Numbered from the stretch's first letter, positions 1 through 6,684 are shown. The stretch is DNA of 8,123 nt from Phycisphaerales bacterium (GCA_003153915.1 PMBX01000137.1:15812-23934), one strand, 5' to 3'. Notes: generated by a model not told the origin, from the letters alone. A program made the numbers and translations.

Positions 1-392
1 TGGAAGTCCGGGATGTTGCGCGTCACGCGGCGGATGGCCATCGAGATGTTGCCTCGCTGGCGGTAGATATTGACGCGAAACCTGTCCCCGCCGGGCTGCT
101 CGTAGGCCACGTCTATGCTGCCATGCTCGGTGAAAAAAGCCTTCTGCTTGTCGCTCATCAGTTCCATCGCCATCGTCTCGATCTCCTCGATGGAGACCGG
201 TTCGCTCTTGGTGGGGCGGATCAGCGTGTTGACGCGAAGATGGGGCACGGAACCGTTGCGGATGTGCAGGTCGGAGGCGCCCAGCTTGGCCATGGCGCGG
301 AAGAACCGCTCCAACTTCAGACCGCCACCGGTCGGCGCCTTGGCGCCGATCTCCGGTTCCTCGATGGGTTGGCGAAGAAGGGAATCGCTCAC
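1..392 (-). CDS. pilT: Type IV pilus twitching-motility ATPase PilT family, N-terminal part (cut by window edge)
   Basis: The protein starts at a GTG (390-392) and 130 codons are visible before the left edge of the window. It is the N-terminal PAS-like domain of the PilT/PilU secretion ATPase family, cytoplasmic hexameric motors that retract type IV pili. The visible signature is LGASDLHIRNGSVPHLRV at about residues 37-54, matching the family's ASDLH segment. It is followed by a stretch with a SDKQKAFF motif and the end of the domain with FRVNIYRQRGNISMAIR and RNIPDF. The Walker A, Walker B and His-box regions lie outside, so PilT, PilU or a related GspE-like ATPase cannot be told apart with certainty. 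About 25 residues precede the usual domain start. The GTG overlaps the hisF stop in a GTGA arrangement, with AAAGGA about 8 bases upstream as ribosome binding site. This points to co-transcription and translational coupling with hisF. Confidence 0.85.
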   Translation of the reverse strand, partial: MSDSLLRQPIEEPEIGAKAPTGGGLKLERFFRAMAKLGASDLHIRNGSVPHLRVNTLIRPTKSEPVSIEEIETMAMELMSDKQKAFFTEHGSIDVAYEQPGGDRFRVNIYRQRGNISMAIRRVTRNIPDF

Positions 393-1189
393 GGGCCTGT
401 CCTTTCGCGTCCGGCTGGCGGGTCCCGTCGGACGGGCACGCCCGCGGCGGCGAGGTAGTCCTTGGTCTGGCCGATACTGTATGTTCCGAAATGGAAGATA
501 CTGGCCGCCAGCGCCGCGTCAGCGCCGCCTTCCGTCAGGACGCGGCGGATATCCTCGGGCGATCCGGCGCCGCCGGAGGCAATGACCGGGATGCTCACCG
601 CCGAAGCGACGGCGGAGGTGATTTCAATATCGTAGCCTTCCTGCGTTCCGTCGGCGTCCATGACCGTAAGGAGGATTTCCCCGGCGCCGCGGCGCTGTAC
701 TTCCCGTGCCCAGGGAACCGCCTCAAGCCCGGTGGGAACCCGTCCACCATGGATGTTGACTTCCCAGACCTCCCGCCCGTCCTTAACAATTCGCCTGGGA
801 TCGATGGCCACCACGATGCACTGGGCGCCGAACCGCCGCGAGGCCGCCGTAATGAAGTCCGGGTCCCGCACGGCGGCGGAGTTGACGGAAACCTTGTCCG
901 CCCCGGCAGAGAGGAGATTGCGGACATCCTCGATGTTCCGCACCCCGCCCCCGACGGTCAGGGGCATGAAGACCTGCTCTGCCGTGGCGGCGACGATATC
1001 CAGCAGGATGTCGCGGGCCTCGTGGCTGGCCGTAATGTCCAGAAAAACCAGCTCGTCGGCGCCTTCCTGCTCGTAGCGCCTTGCCACGGCGACGGGGTCT
1101 CCGGCGTCACGAAGGTTCAGGAAGTTGACGCCCTTGACGACGCGGCCTTTATCCACGTCCAGACAGGGGATGATTCGTTTGGCCAGCAT
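389..1189 (-). CDS. hisF: Imidazole glycerol phosphate synthase, cyclase subunit HisF
   Basis: HisF is the TIM-barrel cyclase half of the HisFH complex. It uses ammonia delivered by HisH to turn PRFAR into imidazole glycerol phosphate and AICAR in histidine biosynthesis (cytoplasm). The 266-residue protein is colinear with known HisF. It starts MLAKRIIPCLDVDKGRVVKG, with catalytic Asp11 and Asp130 (VVAIDPRR) falling on exactly the canonical residue numbers. Phosphate-binding loops are seen at TVGGG (about 78-82), ILLTVMDADGT (about 172-182) and IASGGAG (about 203-209). I chose the ATG at 1187-1189 over an in-frame TTG two codons earlier because it reproduces the family numbering. The last ~12 residues (DPPAGRERTGP) extend past the usual end; this DNA also carries the pilT ribosome binding site. 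No hisH, hisA or other his gene is visible nearby. No strong Shine-Dalgarno precedes the ATG. Confidence 0.97.
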   Translation of the reverse strand: MLAKRIIPCLDVDKGRVVKGVNFLNLRDAGDPVAVARRYEQEGADELVFLDITASHEARDILLDIVAATAEQVFMPLTVGGGVRNIEDVRNLLSAGADKVSVNSAAVRDPDFITAASRRFGAQCIVVAIDPRRIVKDGREVWEVNIHGGRVPTGLEAVPWAREVQRRGAGEILLTVMDADGTQEGYDIEITSAVASAVSIPVIASGGAGSPEDIRRVLTEGGADAALAASIFHFGTYSIGQTKDYLAAAGVPVRRDPPAGRERTGP

Positions 1190-1200
1190 ATCCAAATCGC

Positions 1201-1230
1201 ATTCTACAACGCATCCGTCGTTTTCCGCAA
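1201..1230 (-). promoter_or_regulatory. Candidate promoter for hisF-pilT in the 101-base gap
   Basis: The gap 1190-1290 is the only sizeable one in the minus-strand unit. On the minus strand TAGAAT (1201-1206) resembles a -10 box (5 of 6 to TATAAT). It lies 18 bases from TTGCGG (1225-1230), a poor -35 match (3 of 6). Transcription would start only about 4 bases before the hisF ATG, which fits the absence of a good Shine-Dalgarno sequence. The rest of the gap shows no terminator: there is no stable hairpin followed by a T-run. This is a weak pattern-level call. Confidence 0.25.
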
Positions 1231-1290
1231 CGGGCCAAAGTTGGAGACCCTTACATAATGTCTCAGCCGGGGGTTATTGTGATAAGGACG

Positions 1291-2673
1291 TTATGCCTGC
1301 CCCTGATGATGTCGTATGGTAGGTTTCCCTGTGTAATGTTCAATCAGGCGAGCCAGGACCGCCATGGCTAGCACGGCCCAGAGCACATCGGCCGTCGTGC
1401 GATATCGCCAGTGCCCCGCGGACACGACGGAGTTGGCCAGGATCGTCCCGCAAGCCGTCAGCATCAACATCCATGCCAGCGGCGATCGGCTGAATAACAG
1501 CAGACCTGCTATCGCCAAGACCTCCACTGCCAGGATCGCCACGGGACGAAGGGTGTGAAACAACCGTCGAAACCGGCCTCGTTCTGCGACGATTTCCACC
1601 GGTCTGGCTCTGCCGCCCGCCAACCCACCAGTGAGGTAGAAGGAGATGTTGGAGGCGGTGATGGCCAGGTATCGGCCTGGGTCTTCCAGGACGTCCTGTT
1701 TGGCGATTCGGTAGAGAATCGCGTCGGCGTCCTCGGGGCTGCGCTTGTCCCTGGTCACGATGGCATAATGGAATACGTGGCAGAAGTCGGTCCAGCCGTC
1801 ATGCGTCTCAAGTTTATACTTTGACAGCAACGTATAAGGCCGTGCATCAGGCCACCGGTCCGCAAGCTCGTGGGCCAGTTGGCGGTATTTTGGCTCCACG
1901 CCGTCCAATCTGTCGAGCCGGCCCGAATGCTGGTAGAGGATCAGCCCCTTGGTGCAAGCCAGATCCGGCTGGCCGAAAAGAAAATAGTTGCGCGCCAACC
2001 AGGGGGCGACTACCGCTACGGCTGCAAGGAGCGCCAGTCCTGCCGGCAGGACCGCCTTGCGGCGAGCTTTCGCCAGCCAGACGATCAGGATGGCGGGTAA
2101 CACCACGACAAACGTTGCCTTGACCAGCGCCCCCACGCCGATCCATGCGCCCACGGCTGCCGCATAAGGCCGGTTGATGCGATCCCGCCGTATCAGCCGG
2201 TCGGCCAGAAGGATCACACCCAGTAGCAGGGTATGGAAAAGGTCCTCCCGCATCAGTTCGACCCATCCGGTACTGGACATCCAAGGAGTAACCAGGCTGG
2301 CAAGCACGGAAAGCCATATCAGCCAAACGTCGTTCCGTCCGGTCAAGCGAATGACGCACAGGACGAAGAAAACAGTCCCCAGGGCGCCAAGGATGGATTG
2401 GATAATCACCGTGCCCATGGGGTGGACGCCGATGAGCCAATAGCAGGCGGCCACAAAGGCTGGATATCCGGGTTCCCGGTACCCGGAAGGCACAAGCGGG
2501 TCTTTCGCTTTTTCGGACAGCGTGCCATAGGCGAGCAGGTTTCTGCCCATCACGTCGTATCCGGAGGAATCGACGGACAGGTTCGGCTGGTTATACGCCA
2601 GCGCCGCCAGGATCCTCACGACAACGGTCGCGATGACGATCATCAACCAAAGTTTCGTCCGGCGATGGTTCAT
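1291..2673 (-). CDS. GT-C fold membrane glycosyltransferase (ArnT/PMT_2-like), sugar and acceptor unknown
   Basis: This 460-residue polytopic inner-membrane protein has about ten hydrophobic segments, roughly at 8-27, 66-82, 86-108, 115-133, 145-160, 170-201, 207-226, 376-396, 398-418 and 428-445. A larger hydrophilic loop spans about 230-340. The first external loop has the acidic motif VDSSGYDVMGRNLLAYG (Asp35, Asp40) followed by REPGYPAF (66-73). This is the layout of GT-C enzymes that use polyprenyl-phosphate-linked sugars, where an Asp of this loop is catalytic. Further family-like marks are PWLARNYFLFG (224-234) and the C-terminal HWRYRTTADVLW (421-432). Function is inferred from these motifs only: it should transfer a sugar from a lipid carrier to a lipid, protein or glycan on the outer face of the membrane. 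GGGAG sits about 5 bases before the ATG. It begins 19 bases after the transglutaminase-like gene, so the two are probably co-transcribed. Confidence 0.75.
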   Translation of the reverse strand: MNHRRTKLWLMIVIATVVVRILAALAYNQPNLSVDSSGYDVMGRNLLAYGTLSEKAKDPLVPSGYREPGYPAFVAACYWLIGVHPMGTVIIQSILGALGTVFFVLCVIRLTGRNDVWLIWLSVLASLVTPWMSSTGWVELMREDLFHTLLLGVILLADRLIRRDRINRPYAAAVGAWIGVGALVKATFVVVLPAILIVWLAKARRKAVLPAGLALLAAVAVVAPWLARNYFLFGQPDLACTKGLILYQHSGRLDRLDGVEPKYRQLAHELADRWPDARPYTLLSKYKLETHDGWTDFCHVFHYAIVTRDKRSPEDADAILYRIAKQDVLEDPGRYLAITASNISFYLTGGLAGGRARPVEIVAERGRFRRLFHTLRPVAILAVEVLAIAGLLLFSRSPLAWMLMLTACGTILANSVVSAGHWRYRTTADVLWAVLAMAVLARLIEHYTGKPTIRHHQGQA

Positions 2674-2692
2674 TCTCGCTCCCGGAGCAAAC

Positions 2693-4153
2693 TCATCTAC
2701 GAACCTCCACGCGATCTATCTTGAAGTTGCCCAGGAGCGAGACGATACCGAAGAAGTCGCCTGGGCTTCCGTCGCCGACGGCCAGGGCGATGTGTCCGGG
2801 GTCCCATCCGCCCGGCAGTGTCGCGTCCAGGGGGAACCATTTTCCACCCGCCCACACGCGCACCCAGGCATGCGGTCCGAAGACGTTTTCGTGCCCAAGG
2901 AACTCATCCACATACGTGACGCCCGCGACCACCTGGGCGGGGATTCCGACGGCCCGGCACATTGCCGCGGCCAGGACGGCGTGTTCGGAGCAGTCGCCCT
3001 GCCTGCTGGCGGCAACCTCGGCGGCCGTTGCGTAACCTACCGACAGGTCCTTGGTGGTGATGTATGATCTGACGAACGCCTCGATCCGCCGGGCCGCCTG
3101 AGCGGTATCGCGGGCGTCCCCGACGGCCTTTCTCGCCAGGGCGACGATCTCCGGGCGGTCGCTCTCCAGATACCGGTTGGGCTTGGTCGCCGCGACGAGG
3201 TTTGGATCGCTTCCGGTGTAGGGGAACGTCGCTGCGGTAGGACCCTTTTGGCGGATCACGGTCACAGTGACGGTCCCGTCGGCATTGAAACCGACGGTTT
3301 GTCCATCCAAAGCCGGGATGTTCAACTTCTTGCCGGAGGTGGACGCCAGGCGATATGTGGCCGACCCGGCCGAGGCAAGACCGTCGAGCTTCGCCGGACT
3401 GGGCAGGATCATCTTGTCAAAAAAGTCCATCGGTTCGTTGGGACTTAGCGCCACCTCGCGCGAGCAAGCCACGATCTCCAGATTAATCCCCGCCGCGACG
3501 GTCAGGGTTTTCTGGTCGTAGCACTCGTCGTTGGTGAAGTTGGTGGAGTTCAACGTGTCGCTCGGCATCTTGCAGACCCAACTTACCTCCGTCAGCCGCA
3601 CCACCCTGCCGAGCAGGTCGACGTCCTTGGCGCCCACAACGCGCGCCTCGGCGGCAACGGCTGACAGGGAGGAAGTGGCGAATACCGTCAGCGAATACGT
3701 CGTGCCTGGCTTAAGTCCCTTGCGCAGTTGCGCCAATCGCACGCCCTCGTTCAGCAAGGCGCCCTTGGGCCAATCGATTGTCGATTCCTGTGTCTGGCCG
3801 GCGCTGGTGGTCTTGAGATGGCACTTGCCGGCCGGGTCGATGGTCCCGGAAACCGTCTGGGCCATAGCGGCGATTTCCTGGACGTTCTTGAAGCCCAGTG
3901 CGCGTCCGTCGGCGGTCTCGATGTGTATTTCGCTTTGGCGGACCGTCATGGGGAGCATCCCACGGCCCAGTGTGATTTCCATGGTGTGGGTGGTAGTTAC
4001 CTTCCCATCGGCCACTTGGCGGGTGAAGGTGGCCTGGCCGATCTTGGCGCCGTCGGCGAAGACGGCGAAATACTCCACCGGTTCGGCGGCGAGGGCGGCC
4101 GTCGAAAACGAAAACAGACCCAGGATGATTCCGGCGATCCGAAAAACTTTCAT
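2693..4153 (-). CDS. Secreted transglutaminase-like (papain-fold) protein
   Basis: The 486-residue protein opens with MKVFRIAGIILGLFSFSTAA, a Sec signal peptide with a likely cleavage after ALA (about residues 21-23), so it should act outside the cytoplasmic membrane. The middle (about 25-310) is a beta-rich region of no family I can name. The C-terminal third carries a transglutaminase core: RQGDCSEHAVLAAAMCRAVG with Cys388, GPHAWVRVW with His428 and KWFPLDATLP with Asp443, a complete Cys-His-Asp triad. Bacterial members are generally thought to be proteases, amidases or cross-linking enzymes of envelope proteins; the substrate is unknown. I start at the ATG 4151-4153 rather than the in-frame TTG three codons upstream. 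AGAGGT lies about 8 bases before the ATG but abuts the TTG. The gene follows dus by 34 bases and precedes the glycosyltransferase by 19. Confidence 0.85.
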   Translation of the reverse strand: MKVFRIAGIILGLFSFSTAALAAEPVEYFAVFADGAKIGQATFTRQVADGKVTTTHTMEITLGRGMLPMTVRQSEIHIETADGRALGFKNVQEIAAMAQTVSGTIDPAGKCHLKTTSAGQTQESTIDWPKGALLNEGVRLAQLRKGLKPGTTYSLTVFATSSLSAVAAEARVVGAKDVDLLGRVVRLTEVSWVCKMPSDTLNSTNFTNDECYDQKTLTVAAGINLEIVACSREVALSPNEPMDFFDKMILPSPAKLDGLASAGSATYRLASTSGKKLNIPALDGQTVGFNADGTVTVTVIRQKGPTAATFPYTGSDPNLVAATKPNRYLESDRPEIVALARKAVGDARDTAQAARRIEAFVRSYITTKDLSVGYATAAEVAASRQGDCSEHAVLAAAMCRAVGIPAQVVAGVTYVDEFLGHENVFGPHAWVRVWAGGKWFPLDATLPGGWDPGHIALAVGDGSPGDFFGIVSLLGNFKIDRVEVRR

Positions 4154-4187
4154 GGTTTTCAACCTCTGCCTTCAGGCGATCCTGCCC

Positions 4188-5171
4188 TCATTCCGTGTAA
4201 AACTGTTGTAGCACCGAGTTCCATTCCTCGCCGCTCCGCACCGCGATGAAGGCCGAGCGGACCTTGCCTGGATTCGGATGCATTCGTGCGTACTTGATGC
4301 CGAACTTCCGCATGATCTTCGCCGTGCGGTTTCCGTACAAGCCCTCGGCGTGGCTGAAATGCCAGGCCATCAACTCCCGCTGCTCGGACAGGCCGGGCTG
4401 GTAAGGCGTACGCCCGGCAGCCAGGTCCGCCACCTGGCGGAAGAACCAGGGGTTTCCCAGCCCGCCGCGCGCCACGGCCACCGCGTCAACGCCGGTGTTC
4501 TCCAGCATCGCCAGGGCGTCGGCGGGGGACATTACGTCTCCGGAACCAATAATAGTTCTGCCGGGAAAGCGTCGCTTGACGGAGGCGATAAACTCCCACT
4601 GGGCGGCGCCGGCGTACTTGCTCTCCACGCTGCGGGCGTGCACGCAGATCGCCGCCGCGCCGGCGTCGAAGGCCCCTTCGGCGATCCGCCAGAACGCCTC
4701 ATCGTCATCGCTGTTGCGGAATTTATGGCGCAGCTTGACGGTCACGGGCAGGTCCACGCTCGCTCTGATGGCGCGGATAATCTCCAACGCCAGTTCCGGC
4801 TGCTTCAACAGGTATCCGCCGCGTTTGCGCGACAGGGCCTTATGCACCGGGCATGCGAAATTGATGTCCACCGCGTTGAAGCCCACCTCGCGGATCACCC
4901 CCGCCGCCGCGGCCATCACGAGCGGATCGTTTCCGATGAGCTGCCCTGCCGTGGGATGGTCTTCCTGGTGAGTTTGGATCAGCCGCTTGCGCAGTTTCCC
5001 GCCCACCAGGAGGCACTTGTCCAGCATCATCTCCGTGGTGCAATAACCCGCGCCCAGCCGGCGGCACAGCAGACGGTAGCTGAGGTCCGAATACCCTGCC
5101 AGCGGCGCCGGCACGACTGGCAACTCGATTCGTAATGGTCCGATCTGGAATGGCCGCAACGGAAACGTCAT
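4188..5171 (-). CDS. dus: tRNA-dihydrouridine synthase, DusB-like
   Basis: This FMN flavoenzyme reduces specific uridines in tRNA to dihydrouridine in the cytoplasm. The 327-residue length is normal for the family. Motifs in order: APLAGYSD (22-29, FMN-binding start of the barrel), TTEMM (45-49), GQLIGNDP (76-83), VDINFACPVHK with the catalytic Cys107 (101-111), TVKLRHKF with Lys146, CVHARS with His178, GSGDV (209-213) and RGGLGNPW (235-242) in the phosphate-binding half. The helical tRNA-binding domain ends in MRKFGIKYARMHPNPGKVR. The frame is open a further 120 codons upstream, but that part lies antisense to rimO and shows nothing Dus-like. The ATG at 5169-5171 puts APLAGYSD at the usual distance. 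There is no Shine-Dalgarno; a -10-like box 6 bases upstream suggests a leaderless message. It heads the minus-strand unit. Which tRNA position it modifies cannot be read from the sequence. Confidence 0.93.
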   Translation of the reverse strand: MTFPLRPFQIGPLRIELPVVPAPLAGYSDLSYRLLCRRLGAGYCTTEMMLDKCLLVGGKLRKRLIQTHQEDHPTAGQLIGNDPLVMAAAAGVIREVGFNAVDINFACPVHKALSRKRGGYLLKQPELALEIIRAIRASVDLPVTVKLRHKFRNSDDDEAFWRIAEGAFDAGAAAICVHARSVESKYAGAAQWEFIASVKRRFPGRTIIGSGDVMSPADALAMLENTGVDAVAVARGGLGNPWFFRQVADLAAGRTPYQPGLSEQRELMAWHFSHAEGLYGNRTAKIMRKFGIKYARMHPNPGKVRSAFIAVRSGEEWNSVLQQFYTE

Positions 5172-5177
5172 GCACGG

Positions 5178-5183
5178 AGTATA
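5178..5183 (-). promoter_or_regulatory. -10 box of dus, predicting a leaderless transcript
   Basis: On the minus strand the sequence reads CGGCTATACT, with TATACT matching TATAAT in 5 of 6 positions. Six bases separate it from the dus ATG, the usual distance from a -10 box to the first transcribed base. Transcription should therefore begin at or next to the A of the ATG. No purine-rich Shine-Dalgarno is present. The hexamer 17 bases upstream (GACGCA, 5201-5206) is a poor -35 match. Confidence 0.5.
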
Positions 5184-5206
5184 GCCGTTGGCGCGGTTTT
5201 TGCGTC

Positions 5207-5225
5207 GGCGGAAATGCGTTCCGCC
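5207..5225. promoter_or_regulatory. Candidate operator: perfect 7-bp inverted repeat between divergent promoters
   Basis: The arms GGCGGAA (5207-5213) and TTCCGCC (5219-5225) are perfect inverted repeats around a 5-base spacer, ATGCG. The centre (5216) lies within about 2 bases of the midpoint between the dus and rimO start codons. The repeat overlaps the position where a rimO -35 element would be. That is the typical place and form of a dimeric regulator site. It lies upstream of both predicted transcription starts, so it is less likely to be an RNA hairpin. No regulator gene is in the window, and GC-rich sequence yields such repeats by chance at some rate. Confidence 0.4.
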
Positions 5226-5242
5226 CTCCATCCGCCATCGGC

Positions 5243-5248
5243 TATGAT
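5243..5248 (+). promoter_or_regulatory. -10 box of rimO, predicting a leaderless or near-leaderless transcript
   Basis: The sequence CGGCTATGAT contains TATGAT, 5 of 6 to TATAAT, ending 8 bases before the rimO ATG. Transcription should start within 0-2 bases of the start codon, and no Shine-Dalgarno sequence is present. The stretch at 5219-5224 (TTCCGC, 18-base spacing) is only a weak -35 match. The preceding CGGCTAT is identical to that at the dus promoter in opposite orientation (5181-5187 and 5239-5245). Confidence 0.5.
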
Positions 5249-5256
5249 CTGTTCCC

Positions 5257-6579
5257 ATGCCCGCCAAACAACTCAAAGTCGCCCTGGTTTCGCTGGGATG
5301 TCCCAAGAACCTCATCGACAGCGAAAAGATGCTCGCCACGCTGGCCGAAGGCGGTTGCGTGGTGGGAGCGCCACTGGCCCGCTCCGACGTGATCCTCATC
5401 AACACCTGTGGTTTCATGGCTTCGGCCCGGCGGGAATCGCTGGAGGCCGTCGCCGAGGCCGTCGCCCGCAAGAACCGCGGAAAGGCCCGGCGCGTCGTGG
5501 TTGCCGGCTGCCTGGCCACGCGCGACGCCACGCGCCTCTACGCCGCCGCACCTGGCATCGACGCCGTGGTCGGCGTCAATGACCGCGAAGAAATCCTCTC
5601 TGCCGTCTTGGGCAAGGGCAGGTTCACGCGGCTGTCGCCACCCCCGCCCCACCCGCACGCGATTGCCTCCGACGCGGGGCGTTTCCGCCTGACCCCGCGC
5701 CACACGGCGTACCTGCGGATCGCCGAGGGCTGCTCGCGGCGGTGTACCTTCTGCACAATCCCCGCCATCCGCGGGCCGATGCGCTCTAAACCGCCTGGGA
5801 TGGTCGCCGACGAGGCGGCCGAGCTGGTCGCCGACGGGGCGGTGGAACTGAACATCATCGGCCAGGACACCACCAGTTACGGCCAGGACCTGCCGGGCAG
5901 GACCGACCTTGCCTCGCTCCTGCGCCGCCTGGATGCGATCAAAGGGCTTCGCTGGCTGCGCCTGATGTACGCCTACCCCCGCCGCATGAACCGCCGAATC
6001 ATCGGGGCGATGGCCGAGTGCCCTCGCGTGGTCCACTACCTGGACCTTCCCCTCCAGCACATCGCCGACCCCATCCTGCGCCGCATGGGCCGGGGCGTCG
6101 GGCGAAAGGCCACCGAAAAGTTGTTGGCCGATCTGCGGGGGGCGATGAGCGACATCGTCCTGCGGACCACTTTCATCGTGGGCTTCCCCGGAGAGACCGA
6201 AAGGGACTTTCGCCAACTGCTGCGATTCGTTCGGGAGTTTCGTTTCGGCGCCGTCGGGGTCTTTGAGTTCTCCCCGGAAGAAGGCACGCCCGCTGCCGGT
6301 ATGAGCGGGCAAGTACCGCCGCGGGTCCGGGCCGCGCGGGTCGAGGAACTGATGCTCGCCCAGCAGGAGATAGCTTTCCAGGCCAACAGGCAAATGGTGG
6401 GCAAGCGGCTGGAAGTGCTCGTGGATGGTGTCAACCCCGCCGGCCGCTGCGTCGGTAGGTATTTCGGCCAGGCGAGCGAAGTGGACAGCGTCTGTCTTTT
6501 GAAGCGCCGCCGCACCCCAGGCCGGTTTCATCGAATGAAGGTTGTCGGGTGGAAGGATTACGATCTGATCGTTGACTGA
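5257..6579 (+). CDS. rimO: Ribosomal protein S12 methylthiotransferase RimO
   Basis: RimO is a radical-SAM enzyme with two iron-sulfur clusters. It adds a methylthio group to a conserved aspartate of ribosomal protein S12 (Asp89 in E. coli). The 440-residue product has the full three-domain layout. The N-terminal methylthiotransferase domain has cluster cysteines Cys15 (SLGCPKNLIDSE, the RimO-specific signature), Cys51 (INTCGF) and Cys85 (VAGCLATR). The radical-SAM domain has CSRRCTFCTIPAIRG (Cys159, Cys163, Cys166). The C-terminal TRAM domain begins near residue 372 and ends GRFHRMKVVGWKDYDLIVD, the usual RimO ending. SLGCPKN and the SPEEGTPA segment (about 339-346) separate it from MiaB and MtaB. 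The start is fixed: an in-frame TGA (5245-5247) lies three codons upstream, with no start codon between. It heads the plus-strand unit; pgsA follows after 101 bases. Confidence 0.97.
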   Translation: MPAKQLKVALVSLGCPKNLIDSEKMLATLAEGGCVVGAPLARSDVILINTCGFMASARRESLEAVAEAVARKNRGKARRVVVAGCLATRDATRLYAAAPGIDAVVGVNDREEILSAVLGKGRFTRLSPPPPHPHAIASDAGRFRLTPRHTAYLRIAEGCSRRCTFCTIPAIRGPMRSKPPGMVADEAAELVADGAVELNIIGQDTTSYGQDLPGRTDLASLLRRLDAIKGLRWLRLMYAYPRRMNRRIIGAMAECPRVVHYLDLPLQHIADPILRRMGRGVGRKATEKLLADLRGAMSDIVLRTTFIVGFPGETERDFRQLLRFVREFRFGAVGVFEFSPEEGTPAAGMSGQVPPRVRAARVEELMLAQQEIAFQANRQMVGKRLEVLVDGVNPAGRCVGRYFGQASEVDSVCLLKRRRTPGRFHRMKVVGWKDYDLIVD

Positions 6580-6595
6580 TGTTTTTGCCCGGCCG

Positions 6596-6624
6596 TTGAC
6601 GATCTGGAACCAATGCGTGATGAT
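6596..6624 (+). promoter_or_regulatory. Candidate sigma70-type promoter for pgsA and downstream genes
   Basis: TTGACG (6596-6601, 5 of 6 to TTGACA) and GATGAT (6619-6624, 4 of 6 to TATAAT) are separated by 17 bases, the optimal spacing. Transcription would start near 6631, giving pgsA a leader of about 50 bases. It is the best -35/-10 pair seen in the window. It may let the lipid genes be expressed independently of rimO. It overlaps the small ORF at 6613-6684 and would exclude translation of that ORF from this transcript. Confidence 0.4.
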
Positions 6625-6684
6625 CTCTATCGCAAGAAGACGGCCGCACTCCTTAGGCGGACAAAGGCGCTGTTGAAACCATGA
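6613..6684 (+). CDS. Possible 23-residue basic small ORF coupled to pgsA
   Basis: The ORF encodes MRDDLYRKKTAALL followed by RRTKALLKP, a short Arg/Lys-rich peptide that could form an amphipathic helix. I know of no family for it. Its TGA overlaps the pgsA ATG as ATGA, the classic arrangement for translational coupling. pgsA itself has no Shine-Dalgarno at a good distance; the nearest candidate, AAAGG, is about 13 bases away. A weak GGA lies about 6 bases before the small ORF's ATG. It is in the same frame as rimO, separated by the rimO TGA and 11 further codons. Third-position GC (about 13 of 22 codons) is lower than in neighbouring genes. It may be a leader peptide, a coupling device, or chance. 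Confidence 0.3.
   Translation: MRDDLYRKKTAALLRRTKALLKP

Noticed and set aside
491..1258. A 255-codon open frame on the plus strand across hisF
   Set aside because: hisF on the minus strand is a full-length, motif-complete match; the plus-strand product looks like a compositional shadow.
1244..1264. Inverted repeat GAGAC / GTCTC with an 11-base loop in the gap before hisF, considered as terminator or operator
   Set aside because: Only 5-bp arms, a long loop and no T-run on either strand; it is likely to occur by chance.
4154..4162. TTG start three codons upstream for the transglutaminase-like protein
   Set aside because: The AGAGGT sequence directly abuts the TTG but is well placed for the ATG at 4153, which also gives a more typical signal peptide.
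5172..5531. Upstream extension of dus by 120 codons
   Set aside because: The extra part lies antisense to the rimO N-terminus, has no Dus features, and a DusB-length protein with normal motif spacing starts at 5171.
5242..6531. A 429-codon open frame on the minus strand, antisense to rimO
   Set aside because: Its translation is rich in Asp, His, Gly, Arg and Gln with no recognisable motif, and rimO on the other strand is certain. Long antisense frames are expected opposite GC-rich genes.
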